Source: Candidatus Diapherotrites archaeon CG08_land_8_20_14_0_20_34_12
Lineage (GTDB): Archaea > Iainarchaeota > Iainarchaeia > Iainarchaeales > 0-14-0-20-34-12
Direction of reading: 5' to 3'
DNA length: 36,624 nucleotides
NCBI GenBank assembly: GCA_002779065.1
Contig: PEXL01000035.1
Coordinates: forward strand, 1-36,624
A program made the translations under genes and the position numbers. Position 1 is the stretch's first letter; every line of letters starts with the position of its first letter. Below are positions 16,290 to 24,767 of this stretch, piece by piece. The notes under the pieces are model-generated. The model was not told the origin of the DNA. It was given only the letters and a program-made list of their open reading frames with translations, and did not search any database.

Positions 16290-16952
16290 ATGATAGATTT
16301 CAATGAAATGATTTCAAACCACCTCAAAAGAGAAATGAGGCCAAAAACAATTGGAAGATATTATCCGAGCGAAGTTGGCTACTGTTTGAGAAAAAGTTGG
16401 TATTCTTACAAAAAGCCAAAAGAAACAGACATTGAAACAATAAAGATTTTTGAAATGGGGAATATTGTCCATAACTTTGTAGTTGATGTCTTAAACAGCG
16501 AAAAAAATCCGCATGTGGAATTGATTGAGGCTGAAAGCCCTTTTTTGCTGAATATTGACAATTTCTTAATTTCCGGCAGGATTGATGATATTATCCTTGT
16601 AACTGTTGATAATCAAAAAGCGCTGCTTGAAGTAAAATCTACTTCAAAACTGAATTATGTGAAAGAACCGCAGGACAGCCATGTAATGCAGCTGCAATTG
16701 TATTTGCATGCAAAAAAAATGCAGGTCGGGTATGTTTTGTATATTGAAAAGAATACATTGCAGAGCAAGATTTTTGAAGTGCAGTATGATGAAAATAAAG
16801 TAAATGAAATAATTGACAGATTCAGGGCAATGGATTTTTATTTAAAGCAGGATCAATTGCCGCCAGCAGAAGCAAAAATGAATGAGAAGAAAGGCTGGCT
16901 GTGCGCTTCATGCCCTTATTTTGAGGAATGTGAGAAAGAAAAAGTTCAGTAA
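16290..16952 (+). CDS. Solo Cas4/RecB-like PD-(D/E)XK nuclease
   Basis: 220 residues. All Cas4-type elements are visible: YYPSEVGYCLRKSWY with C32, H61 (GNIVHNFV), D99 (ISGRIDDI), E114-V-K116 (ALLEVKST), Q134 in the QLQLYL motif, and a C-terminal cysteine triad C205, C208, C214 (LCASCPYFEEC). The four cysteines match the Fe-S cluster of Cas4-like exonucleases. The ATG lies ~27 bases after a TATA-like attaaata (16257-16264). No CRISPR array or other cas gene is in the window, so this is a solo Cas4 relative, perhaps for DNA repair or a mobile element. Toxin-antitoxin genes flank it on both sides. Confidence 0.8.
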   Translation: MIDFNEMISNHLKREMRPKTIGRYYPSEVGYCLRKSWYSYKKPKETDIETIKIFEMGNIVHNFVVDVLNSEKNPHVELIEAESPFLLNIDNFLISGRIDDIILVTVDNQKALLEVKSTSKLNYVKEPQDSHVMQLQLYLHAKKMQVGYVLYIEKNTLQSKIFEVQYDENKVNEIIDRFRAMDFYLKQDQLPPAEAKMNEKKGWLCASCPYFEECEKEKVQ

Positions 16953-17216
16953 TTATTTTATCCCAAGCCATTTTTCATATTGCTTGTGGTTGCCAACAAA
17001 AACAATTTTTCTAATCAGAACTCTTTCATCTGTTTTGAAAACAATGCGGTATTGCCCAGCTTCAACAACATAACAATTAATGTAATAAAGATGTCTTGCT
17101 GAAATTTCCAACTTTAATTGTGCAATCTTTTTCAGAATTTTTTCTTGGACAGATTTATCAAATTTTATGAAATTGATGTTCCAATCGCTAATGTACTCTA
17201 TCGAATAGTCTTGCAT
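16953..17216 (-). CDS. RelE-like toxin
   Basis: 87 residues, a compact RelE/ParE fold: N-terminal strand, a K-rich helix (VQEKILKKIAQLKLEI), then YVVEAGQYRIVFKTDERVLIRKIVFVGNHKQYEKWL, where the R, K and Y residues and the final H..YEK helix match RelE/HigB-type mRNA interferases. It is encoded 34 bases after the RHH gene at 17251-17529 on the same strand, as in tandem antitoxin-toxin operons. The stop abuts the Cas4-like gene end to end. Confidence 0.78.
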   Translation of the reverse strand: MQDYSIEYISDWNINFIKFDKSVQEKILKKIAQLKLEISARHLYYINCYVVEAGQYRIVFKTDERVLIRKIVFVGNHKQYEKWLGIK

Positions 17217-17250
17217 CTAATCCAACTCTCTCAGCTAAAGAATACCTATA

Positions 17251-17529
17251 TCATCTACTAATCTTTTTTAAAATGTTTTTGTATGGCACTAATGCTTCCT
17301 CTTCAGAAAGCCATCTCTTCCTGCCTTTCTTAACGTCATCTTCAATTTGCATTATTTTCTTCAAAGCTCTTTTATCAGTTATTGGTTTAATTATAAGAGG
17401 ATCATATTCATCGCCAAGCTTCATTATCCCAGCCCTAATAACTTCAGATTTTGTTTTAAAAATGCCATTCTTAATTAGAACATTCATTATATTTTCAGGA
17501 ATGCCACTTATTTCAACCAGCATCTTCAT
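17251..17529 (-). CDS. Ribbon-helix-helix antitoxin
   Basis: 92 residues. The N-terminal RHH domain reads LVEISGIPENIMNVLIKNGI, then FKTKSEVIRAGIMKL. The C-terminal half (TDKRALKKIMQIEDDVKKG, RKRWLSEEEALVPYK) would wrap the partner toxin. Upstream on the minus strand a TATA-like atatatttaaaa lies ~30 bases before the ATG, so transcription is probably leaderless and autoregulated. Partner: the RelE-like gene at 16953-17216. Confidence 0.78.
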   Translation of the reverse strand: MKMLVEISGIPENIMNVLIKNGIFKTKSEVIRAGIMKLGDEYDPLIIKPITDKRALKKIMQIEDDVKKGRKRWLSEEEALVPYKNILKKISR

Positions 17530-17608
17530 ACAAAAACAATATCTGCGCTATTTTTTAAATATATGTTTTTGATATGTTTTTTATATATACAAAAAACAGC
17601 AATTTTTA

Positions 17609-19021
17609 TCACAAAAACATCGGCAGGACATTCAGGAACAAAAGAATTAGGAATATTTTCCACAAAAAGCCCTGAATCCAAAGCTCTTTTTCCTTTCTTG
17701 TTTTTTTCATAAAACCAAGATAAGGCATAAACATTATCTTTGCAATCTTTCCGCCGTCAAATGGTTCAATAGGCATAAAATTCAGCATGCCTGCAGCAAG
17801 GCTTAACATGAAGAACCAGAGAAGAATGCCATAAAATAAAGATCTTAAAAACAAAACAAGTTCATAATTTTCGGGAAATTTATAACTAGGGTCAAGGATT
17901 TCATTCACATCAAAACCGAATTTACCTAATTCATTGCTCTGCAAGGTTATTTTTGTAATCTCACCAGTATTCTTATCAAGCAATTCAAACTCTGTGGGTT
18001 TTTTCCATGTTTTTGACAATTGTTCTGCAACATCCTCATAGATATTTACATCAACACCATTAACTTTTTCTAAAATCATGCCTTTTTTCATAACACTATA
18101 GGCTGAAGAATCAAATACCTGGTTGCAAAAGGTAATATTTTGATCAACATCCCCCATCTGCAGCTCGGTTATTGATTGTTTTTTTATATTTGTGATGTTG
18201 TCAGTCAAAGGAGCCATCACGGGCACAAGAATAATTGATAGGAATAAGAGCAAAAGTAATGCTGAAATTAAATTAGACGTTGGTCCTGCTGAGAAAACTT
18301 CTAACTTTTTGCGTTCTGATGCTTTTTTCAATTCTTTATCATCAGGTTCAACAAATGCACCAACAGGCAAAAGCCCAAATAAAAGGACACCTGCTGATTT
18401 TATCGGAATTTTATGCCTTCTTGCAAGTATTCCGTGGAAACCTTCATGAATTATTAAAATAAAGAAAAGCGGAATCCATGCATATAACGGAACAATAATT
18501 GGAACATTAGGCAATTGCACCCCGGGAATTACTGGGGCAACACCAGCGCATGATTTTTGGCCTGTAAGAATCCTTGAAACAACATACCAGGCATGGTCTG
18601 CTAAAAAATAAAGGGTAACTAATGCAAATCCTCCCAGAGCAAAGAATGCAGACATTAATTCTTTGGGACTGTTAGTTAATGGATTCTCAAACATCGCGGA
18701 AACCAAGAAATAAAAAAGTAAATATAATACCAAAAAACTAAAAGCCAATATAGCGATTCTTTTCAACTTGGTTTTGGCCTTTCTTGCATAAAGAAAATCA
18801 ATAGCAATTATCCCGAAACCGGAAATTAAACCCAGGGTAGCAAAAAAACTCAATGCTTTTTTGAAAACAACAAAATTGTCAAGCAATGGGACAAATCTCT
18901 TGCTCCTTACCATTGAAAGAATATGCCAGTAGGTTTTGACATTTTTCCTTTTGCTTATGAAATGGGTGAAAACAACAAAGACCAAAAGAACTAGGATAAT
19001 CTGCAGGATAATATCTAACAT
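17609..19021 (-). CDS. Site-2 protease (M50 intramembrane metalloprotease)
   Basis: 470 residues with about eight hydrophobic segments. The zinc motif HEGFH is at 192-196 inside a membrane helix (FFILIIHEGFHGILA), and the third-ligand motif NFMPIEPFDGGK is at 414-425. Between them lies a PDZ-like region (~265-375) containing MKKGMILEKVNGVDVNIYEDV. Site-2 proteases cleave membrane-bound regulators within the bilayer. It starts 11 bases after the MBF1 gene, so the two are co-transcribed. Confidence 0.85.
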   Translation of the reverse strand: MLDIILQIILVLLVFVVFTHFISKRKNVKTYWHILSMVRSKRFVPLLDNFVVFKKALSFFATLGLISGFGIIAIDFLYARKAKTKLKRIAILAFSFLVLYLLFYFLVSAMFENPLTNSPKELMSAFFALGGFALVTLYFLADHAWYVVSRILTGQKSCAGVAPVIPGVQLPNVPIIVPLYAWIPLFFILIIHEGFHGILARRHKIPIKSAGVLLFGLLPVGAFVEPDDKELKKASERKKLEVFSAGPTSNLISALLLLLFLSIILVPVMAPLTDNITNIKKQSITELQMGDVDQNITFCNQVFDSSAYSVMKKGMILEKVNGVDVNIYEDVAEQLSKTWKKPTEFELLDKNTGEITKITLQSNELGKFGFDVNEILDPSYKFPENYELVLFLRSLFYGILLWFFMLSLAAGMLNFMPIEPFDGGKIAKIMFMPYLGFMKKTRKEKELWIQGFLWKIFLILLFLNVLPMFL

Positions 19022-19032
19022 TTAATTATTTG

Positions 19033-19416
19033 TTACTGCTCTGTTTTTTTAAGTCTTATCCCAAGCAAGGATTCTAATTTTGGGACATATTTGTCTTCTG
19101 GCTTTAAGGATTGATTCTCAATCTTCTGCATTGTTGAATTTTTTAGGGATATTTTCTTAGCCAGGTCATCAATTGTCCATTTTCTGCTTTCCCTTGCTTT
19201 TTTTATCAACATCCCATAATTCTCGGCCAGATCTAAATTTCCTGCAATAGGCATTCCGCTTGAAAAAGGGGAATAATCTGAGTAAGATTTCCTTGGCTTA
19301 TAGACTTTATTCTCAACACCGTGTGCTGCACACCCATAACAAGCCAATAAAAGAGAACCTTCCACATTTACTGATTTTAATTGTGAAAAATCTTTCCCAC
19401 AGAGTTCACACTCCAT
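19033..19416 (-). CDS. Archaeal MBF1 homologue (zinc ribbon + HTH)
   Basis: 127 residues. An N-terminal zinc ribbon uses C3, C6, C26 and C29 (MECELCGKDF, LLACYGCA). A linker follows, then a HTH_3 domain (~70-115: YGMLIKKARESRKWTIDDLAKKI, then NSTMQKIENQSLKP). This is the layout of archaeal multiprotein bridging factor 1, which associates with the ribosome or acts as a co-regulator. The ATG has an AGGGTGG ribosome-binding site. First gene of an operon with the site-2 protease. It is divergent from FEN1, with a palindrome in the shared region. Confidence 0.85.
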   Translation of the reverse strand: MECELCGKDFSQLKSVNVEGSLLLACYGCAAHGVENKVYKPRKSYSDYSPFSSGMPIAGNLDLAENYGMLIKKARESRKWTIDDLAKKISLKNSTMQKIENQSLKPEDKYVPKLESLLGIRLKKTEQ

Positions 19417-19520
19417 AAAACCACCCTAACCAATAAGCTTTCTTATTTGTAATTTAAGGTTAAAAAGTTTAATAAATAGCACTTAACCCAAATAAAAAAG
19501 AAAAAGTCATTGGGAAAATT

Positions 19521-19546
19521 AATATTTGCCTAATTTGGCAAATATT
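19521..19546. promoter_or_regulatory. 10-base perfect inverted repeat between mbf1 and fen1
   Basis: AATATTTGCC (19521-19530) is perfectly inverted as GGCAAATATT (19537-19546) around a 6-base spacer; a partial TTTGGCA repeat occurs at ~19552-19558. It lies ~75 bases before the FEN1 start and ~105 bases before MBF1, in the only gap between the two divergent genes. A dimeric regulator could bind here; alternatively it is a structured 5' end. A TATA-like tttatttaag at ~19588-19597 is the FEN1 promoter. Confidence 0.45.
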
Positions 19547-19619
19547 CCTTTTTTGGCAGAAAAATAGCCCAATTCCTTTAAGAGGAATTTATTTAAGCAG
19601 TTTCAATAATCAGAAGGAT

Positions 19620-20651
19620 ATGGGAATTAATTTAGGCGATTTAGTAAAGGGGGAAGAAATAGAATTAGAGACTCTGCAGGGCAAAATTGTTGGCATAGAT
19701 TCATTTAATGTGCTTTATCAATTCCTTTCAAGCATAATTGGTTATGATGGATCGCCATTAAGAGATTCTTCAGGAAGAATAACTTCACATTTATCCGGAT
19801 TATTGTATAGGACCGCAAATCTGATTGAAGCAGGAATTAAACCTGCATTTGTTTTTGACGGAAAGGCGCACAAATTGAAGCAAAAAACCCAGCAGGAAAG
19901 AAGATTGATCAGGGAAGAGGCAGAAGAAAAAATGCTTCAGGCAAAAAAGGAAGGAAATCTTGAGGAAGCAAAAAAATATGCACAAAGAGCTGTGCGGTTA
20001 AACCAAGGAATGGTTGATGAATCAAAAAAATTGGTTGAATTAATGGGTTTACCGGTAATACAGGCACCAAGTGAGGGGGAAGCGCAATTGGCGAAAATGT
20101 GCTCTGAAGGAAAAATCCATGCAACACTAAGCCAGGATTACGATTCCTTACTTTTTGGCTCTCCGATTCTGCTGAAAAATGTTACAATAAGCGGAAAGAG
20201 AAAATTGCCCGGAAGGGATGTTTATTATGAAATCAGGCCAACAATCATAAAGCTTGAGAATGTCCTGAAAGATTTGCAGATTGACCGAGAGAAATTAATC
20301 TGGCTGGGAATTCTTCTTGGAACTGATTTCAGCGAAAAATTTCCAAACATCGGCCCGAAAAAAGCAATCAAGCTTGTGCATGAGCACAATTCATTTGAAG
20401 ATATAATAAAAGAAACAAAATTTGAACCAGAATTTGATTACAAAGAAATAGAAAAACTTTTTATGAGTCCAATGTACACTGAAGAATACAAATTGGAATT
20501 TAAGGAGCCGGATGAAAAGGCAATTATGCAATTCTTGTGCAAGGAAAGGAATTTTTCCGAGGAAAGGGTGAAAAAGGTTGTTGAAAAGATTTCTGCAATA
20601 GCTAAAGAGCGGGGAAAACAGGCTTCAATAAGTGCCTGGTTCAAAAAATAA
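19620..20651 (+). CDS. fen: Flap endonuclease 1
   Basis: 343 residues, the normal archaeal length. Metal-binding acids are all present: D27 (GIDSFN), D80 (FVFDGKAHK), E152 and E154 (APSEGEAQLAKM), D173 and D175 (SQDYDSLLFG) and the later LLGTDF aspartate. A helix-hairpin-helix (NIGPKKAIKLV) follows. The tail QASISAWF (334-341) is a PCNA-interacting PIP box. FEN1 removes 5' flaps during Okazaki-fragment maturation and repair. The N-terminal MGINLGDLV must stay free for catalysis, which supports the ATG at 19620, ~25 bases after the TATA element. Confidence 0.95.
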   Translation: MGINLGDLVKGEEIELETLQGKIVGIDSFNVLYQFLSSIIGYDGSPLRDSSGRITSHLSGLLYRTANLIEAGIKPAFVFDGKAHKLKQKTQQERRLIREEAEEKMLQAKKEGNLEEAKKYAQRAVRLNQGMVDESKKLVELMGLPVIQAPSEGEAQLAKMCSEGKIHATLSQDYDSLLFGSPILLKNVTISGKRKLPGRDVYYEIRPTIIKLENVLKDLQIDREKLIWLGILLGTDFSEKFPNIGPKKAIKLVHEHNSFEDIIKETKFEPEFDYKEIEKLFMSPMYTEEYKLEFKEPDEKAIMQFLCKERNFSEERVKKVVEKISAIAKERGKQASISAWFKK

Positions 20652-20728
20652 TCAAAACAGATTAATTTATAATTGATTTTATTTGTTTAATAGTATAATT
20701 TATATTTATTATATTGAAATGTGATTAT

Positions 20729-22330
20729 ATGGAAGAAGACAATGAAGTAAGGACCTGGGCAGATATTATTGCAGAACAGATGGTTGAAAAAAAGAAAAAA
20801 GCAAAATATATCTGCCATGGGATGTGGACCCCTAGCGGATTTTTTCATTTAGGGAATTCAAGGCCTGAAATTTTTACCCCTTATTCTGTCGCACATGCTT
20901 TGGAAAATTTGGGGCATAAAACTGAGCAGCATTTTATTTTGGATGATTTTGATCCTGTTGATAAAGTGCCAGAAGGATTAAATATAAAAGAAGAAGACAG
21001 GGAACAATTTATTGGATATTCGTGCGCAACCGCACCCAGCCCTATTCCAGGATTTAAAACTTGGGCTGAAGCCTTTATTTATGATGTCAAATCAGTAATT
21101 GACGATTATGGGGTAAAGCCTATTTTCTATTCTGCTTATGAAACATACAAAGAAGGGAAATTTGACAAAATAATTGTTGAAGCATTAAACAAATCAGTGC
21201 AAATTGTAACTACGTGGAATAAAATAGCAGGAAGCGACAAGCAGAAAAATTTCCTGCCTGTGAAGGTTGTATGCGAACAATGCAAAAAAATACATTTCAC
21301 TGATGCAATCTCCTGGGATGGAAAACTTGTTGGGTACAAATGTTCTGCTTGCGGTTATGAAGGAAAGGTAAAGCCAGAAAAAGGAAAGGTAAAATTGCAT
21401 TGGCGTGTTCATTGGCCTGCACACTGGCAGTTATATGGGGTTGATTTTGAATCTGCGGGAAAAGACCATTTTTCCAAAGGAGGATCGGTTGATGTAAGCC
21501 AAGCAATTGCAAAAGAAGTCTTTGGAATTGAACCGCCATTCCAGACTCCAACAGAATTCATTCAGCTTGGGAAGGAAAAAATGTCAGGTTCAAGAGGAAA
21601 TTTATTTACATTAAAGGATTGGATTTCTGTTGCAAATCCTGAATCCTTCAGGTATCTAAATTTTTCAAGAAAGCCAAATGGCGTGATTGAATTAAACCTA
21701 AGGGATAATTCATTCCTGATAGCAATGGACGAATTTGAAAGAGCAGAAAGAATATTTTATGGAAAAGAACATGCGCAAAGCGAAAAATTGGATAAAAAAA
21801 TAGCAAGAAGCTATGAACTTTCATTATTGGGAAAGCCGGCAAAAGAAATTCCTCAAAGGATTTCATATTCCTTCTCAATTTTATTGTCACAGCTTTTCGA
21901 TGCAGAAAAAAATATTGCTGATGTTGAGGAATTAATGTTAAACACTGCGCATATTGGGAGAAAATTAAATAGTGAGGAAAAGACAACAGTACAAAATCAA
22001 TTGAAAAGAACAAAAAACTGGATTGATAAATATGCTCCAGACCAATACAAAATAAAATTCTTGGAAGATACTTCTGCGGCCAAAGGAACTATTTCTGCAA
22101 ATGTTAAAGAATTGTTCAAGGAAATTGCCGCAATGATTGACAAGGCAAAGAATGCGGATGAACTGCAGACAAAAATTTATGAATTGACAAAAAGCAAAAA
22201 CATGGCGCCGAAAGAAATGTTCCAAGCACTTTATAGTATTTTGATTGGAAAACAATTTGGCCCAAAAATCGGGACATTAATATTTGCACTTGGAAAGGAA
22301 AGGGTAAAAAAGAGATTATTGGAAATGTAA
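20729..22330 (+). CDS. lysS: Lysyl-tRNA synthetase, class I
   Basis: 533 residues from the ATG at 20729; the frame extends to a TTG at 20714 with no better signal. Class I signatures: the HIGH-like PSGFFHLGNSRPE near residue 35, a zinc-ribbon-like CEQC...CSACG insertion (~176-206), and KEKMSGSRGNLFTL for KMSKS. The C-terminal ~200 residues are the helical anticodon-binding domain. It charges tRNA-Lys; the class I form is typical of archaea, which often lack the class II enzyme. The next gene (queuosine salvage) begins 10 bases after its stop, so both are in one transcript. Confidence 0.93.
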   Translation: MEEDNEVRTWADIIAEQMVEKKKKAKYICHGMWTPSGFFHLGNSRPEIFTPYSVAHALENLGHKTEQHFILDDFDPVDKVPEGLNIKEEDREQFIGYSCATAPSPIPGFKTWAEAFIYDVKSVIDDYGVKPIFYSAYETYKEGKFDKIIVEALNKSVQIVTTWNKIAGSDKQKNFLPVKVVCEQCKKIHFTDAISWDGKLVGYKCSACGYEGKVKPEKGKVKLHWRVHWPAHWQLYGVDFESAGKDHFSKGGSVDVSQAIAKEVFGIEPPFQTPTEFIQLGKEKMSGSRGNLFTLKDWISVANPESFRYLNFSRKPNGVIELNLRDNSFLIAMDEFERAERIFYGKEHAQSEKLDKKIARSYELSLLGKPAKEIPQRISYSFSILLSQLFDAEKNIADVEELMLNTAHIGRKLNSEEKTTVQNQLKRTKNWIDKYAPDQYKIKFLEDTSAAKGTISANVKELFKEIAAMIDKAKNADELQTKIYELTKSKNMAPKEMFQALYSILIGKQFGPKIGTLIFALGKERVKKRLLEM

Positions 22331-22340
22331 TTGAGAGAAC

Positions 22341-23297
22341 ATGCCCCAAATTTTGGAAAATATAGGATTTGTTGCTAACAATTCAAAACATGTGCACATA
22401 AACAAGGAAAGAATTCCAAAATTTTGCAAGGATTTTGATGGAAATGAAATGCGCCATTGGCTGAATGCTTGCCCTTTGAATCTTTCAATGGAAACTAATG
22501 GAGAAAAATTAAACTTCCTGCTTGTTTTCAATTCCATAAGCTTCTGCTACTGGGGCGAGCCAAAATGGGCTATTGAATATAAAGGGAATAAATATAATGG
22601 CTCTTGGGGTATGATCGCTTCTCTAGAAAGAGCTTTAGATGAGGGCAAATATATACTAAATCCAAAATTTCTGGCAGCTATTTCTGAAGAGGAATTGGGC
22701 GAGATTTTAAGGGGCAATATTGAAATTCCGTTGCTGGCAGAACGCTGCAAAATACTGAGTGAAGTTGGCAGGGCCTTAAACAAAAAATTTAATGGAAATT
22801 TCAGCAATTTGGTCAATGAAGCTAATGGAGACGGAATTAAGCTGCTGAATTTGATTGTTTCAAACTTTCCTTCATTCAATGATTTTTCAAGGTATGCCGG
22901 GAAGAATATTTATTTTTATAAAAGGGCTCAGCTGCTTGTTTCGGATATTTATCAATTATTTAATGGAAAAGGATATGGCAAATTAAAAAACATGGACAAA
23001 ATAACTGCCTGTGCTGATTATAAACTTCCTTGGGTCTTGAGAAGGTTTAGGGTAATGTCATATTCAACAGAACTTACAAATAAGATAGACAATAAAATCC
23101 AAATAAAAAAAGGCAGTGAAGAAGAGATTGAAATAAGGGCAAATACAATTATGGCTTGTGAATTAATTAAAGAAGAGCTCAGAAAAAACAACCTGAAAAT
23201 GGATTCTATTCACGTAAATGATTATTTGTGGTTAATGGGGCAGAAAAGAACGCATGAGGATGAACCATACCACAGGACTTTGACTACTTTTTACTGA
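22341..23297 (+). CDS. Queuosine-salvage protein Qng1-like (DUF2419)
   Basis: 318 residues. It matches the DUF2419/Qng1 (formerly C9orf64) family throughout: NFLLVFNSISFCYWGEPKW, YNGSWGMIASLERALDEG, EIPLLAERCKILSEVGRAL, NFPSFNDFSRYAGKNI, FYKRAQLLVSDIY, TACADYKLPWVLRRF (the family aspartate at D226), EEIEIRANTIMACELIKEEL and the end motif HEDEPYHRTLTTFY. Characterised members release queuine from queuosine 5'-monophosphate so that tRNA can be modified with it. Most characterised members are eukaryotic, with some bacterial ones. Archaea are known for archaeosine, not queuosine, so the archaeal substrate is open. It is co-transcribed with LysRS. Confidence 0.85.
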   Translation: MPQILENIGFVANNSKHVHINKERIPKFCKDFDGNEMRHWLNACPLNLSMETNGEKLNFLLVFNSISFCYWGEPKWAIEYKGNKYNGSWGMIASLERALDEGKYILNPKFLAAISEEELGEILRGNIEIPLLAERCKILSEVGRALNKKFNGNFSNLVNEANGDGIKLLNLIVSNFPSFNDFSRYAGKNIYFYKRAQLLVSDIYQLFNGKGYGKLKNMDKITACADYKLPWVLRRFRVMSYSTELTNKIDNKIQIKKGSEEEIEIRANTIMACELIKEELRKNNLKMDSIHVNDYLWLMGQKRTHEDEPYHRTLTTFY

Positions 23298-23316
23298 AAT
23301 AAATAAATCAACAACA

Positions 23317-23661
23317 CTAACCAAGAGCAAGGCTTATTTTTAATGCTTTATCAACCTTTTTCATTGTGCTTGAATTTAATGCCCCGAGCCTTGTGATTAT
23401 TCTGTGTTCTTTAGATATTGTTCTTAGATAATTGCAGAGGATTAGGCTATCTTTTGATAGGTTCCCTTCATCCTTTTGGACAAAAACAGTAAAGGGGTAT
23501 TCTTTTTCTATTCTAGATGTTATTGCCGCAACAATTGTTGTTGGGCTCATCACATTTCCAAAATCATTCTGGATAATCAAACAAGGCCTTGTTTTTCCTT
23601 GCTCAGAACCCTTAACTGGCTCGAAATCAGCCAGTATAATGTCGCCACGTTTAATATTCAT
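23317..23661 (-). CDS. mazF: MazF/PemK-type mRNA interferase
   Basis: 114 residues from the ATG at 23661. MazF hallmarks: MNIKRGDIILADFEPVKGSE, then GKTRPCLIIQNDFGN with the catalytic arginine, the TTIVAAITS strand, and RTISKEHRIITRLGAL. MazF toxins cut mRNA at short motifs. The frame is open upstream to 23748, but that lies inside the antitoxin. The toxin overlaps the antitoxin gene by 11 bases, so they are translationally coupled. Convergent with the queuosine-salvage gene. Confidence 0.9.
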   Translation of the reverse strand: MNIKRGDIILADFEPVKGSEQGKTRPCLIIQNDFGNVMSPTTIVAAITSRIEKEYPFTVFVQKDEGNLSKDSLILCNYLRTISKEHRIITRLGALNSSTMKKVDKALKISLALG

Positions 23662-23920
23662 CAAGCATCGCATCCGCTTCTTTGCCGACATAATCCATTT
23701 CTTCTTCGATTTCTTTGTCAAATTTTGCCATCTTTTTATAGCCCTCAATCATTAGCTTTTCTGTTTCTTTCTTACTCAAAGCTTTCTCTACAATAATTTT
23801 CTCATTATCTATTTTCACAATAACCTTATCTTTGGCTTTTATCCCTTCAATCTCCCTTATTATTTTAGGAATTGTTATTTGGCCTCTTTCTCCAACTACA
23901 GTTATACTTTCATACATCAT
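23651..23920 (-). CDS. mazE: AbrB/MazE-type antitoxin
   Basis: 89 residues. The N-terminal SpoVT-AbrB swapped-hairpin reads ITVVGERGQITIPKIIREIEGI, then KDKVIVKIDNEKIIVE. The acidic C-terminal half (KFDKEIEEEMDYVGKEADAMLDEY) would occupy the toxin's RNA site. A methionine pair at the start leaves ATG 23920 or 23917 possible; a GGTGAA ribosome-binding site lies just upstream. It is the first gene of the MazEF operon and presumably binds its own promoter, where AT-rich ataaatatgtata-like sequence lies. No gene is seen from 23921 to 24079. Confidence 0.88.
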   Translation of the reverse strand: MMYESITVVGERGQITIPKIIREIEGIKAKDKVIVKIDNEKIIVEKALSKKETEKLMIEGYKKMAKFDKEIEEEMDYVGKEADAMLDEY

Positions 23921-24079
23921 TTCACCAATATGCTTTATACATATTTATTCATACTAATACCTATTTAAATAAATACGTTAACGAGCAATTGATATTATAA
24001 AAAAGGCAGTAAACTACTTAATATCAGTAAGGTTTATTCAAAAGCAACTTCTGGGTTTATTACTTAAAAAAATACCTTG

Positions 24080-24742
24080 TTAAAACCCATATTCTCCTTT
24101 CAGCGGCACAAAAACAAAGGGCCCTGAATCTGAAACTTCCTCTGAAATTTTCCCATTTGAATCTTTTTTCAAAACATGCATCCATTGTGGATGCTTGCCA
24201 ACAGGGGCAACAATAATTCCATTTTTGTTTAATTGTTCAATGCAAGGTTCGGGAATTGCCGGGCAGGCAGCCGAAAACAAAATGCGGTCAAATGGCGCAA
24301 AATCTTTCAAGCCTAAGGTTCCATCGGTGTAGAATATTTCAATATTTTTATATCCCAAATTTGCAAGCGTTGTGCGGGCTTTCATCGCTAATTCTGGCAC
24401 AATATCTATACCATAAACCTTGCCTTTTTTGCCAACAAGTTCTGAAAGCAATGCTAAAACATAGCCTGAACCTGCGCCTATTTCTAAAACCTTGTGATTT
24501 TTTTCAACTGCAAGAAGCTCAAGCATCATCGCAATTGTGCTTGGCTGTGAAATTGTCTGGCCATAGCCAATTGGGAATGCGTTGTCTGAGTAAGCATACT
24601 CAAGCATTTCTTGCGGGAAAAATTCCTCACGCTTTACTGATAAAAAGGCTTCCTTCACAGAAGAAGATTTTATTGCACCGCTTGAAAGCATGCTTTCAAC
24701 AAGCAATTTTCTTTTTTCTGAAAAATTTTCCAAAAGTATCAC
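24080..24742 (-). CDS. pcm: Protein-L-isoaspartate O-methyltransferase
   Basis: 220 residues from the GTG at 24742, preceded by AGGT; the frame extends upstream into the UbiA gene without a signal. Pcm hallmarks: VKREEFFPQEMLEYAYSDN, GYGQTISQPSTIAMMLELL, the SAM loop VLEIGAGSGYVLALLS (~85-100), VYGIDIVPELA and the family end PVGKHPQWMHVLKKD. It repairs isoaspartyl residues in aged proteins. It lies 25 bases after the UbiA gene in the same direction. Confidence 0.92.
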   Translation of the reverse strand: MILLENFSEKRKLLVESMLSSGAIKSSSVKEAFLSVKREEFFPQEMLEYAYSDNAFPIGYGQTISQPSTIAMMLELLAVEKNHKVLEIGAGSGYVLALLSELVGKKGKVYGIDIVPELAMKARTTLANLGYKNIEIFYTDGTLGLKDFAPFDRILFSAACPAIPEPCIEQLNKNGIIVAPVGKHPQWMHVLKKDSNGKISEEVSDSGPFVFVPLKGEYGF

Positions 24743-24767
24743 TTTACCTGTTACAACATAATTGCGG

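Noticed and set aside
16290..17529. CRISPR-Cas locus around the Cas4-like gene
   Set aside because: No array, Cas1, Cas2 or effector gene is present anywhere in the window; neighbours are toxin-antitoxin genes.
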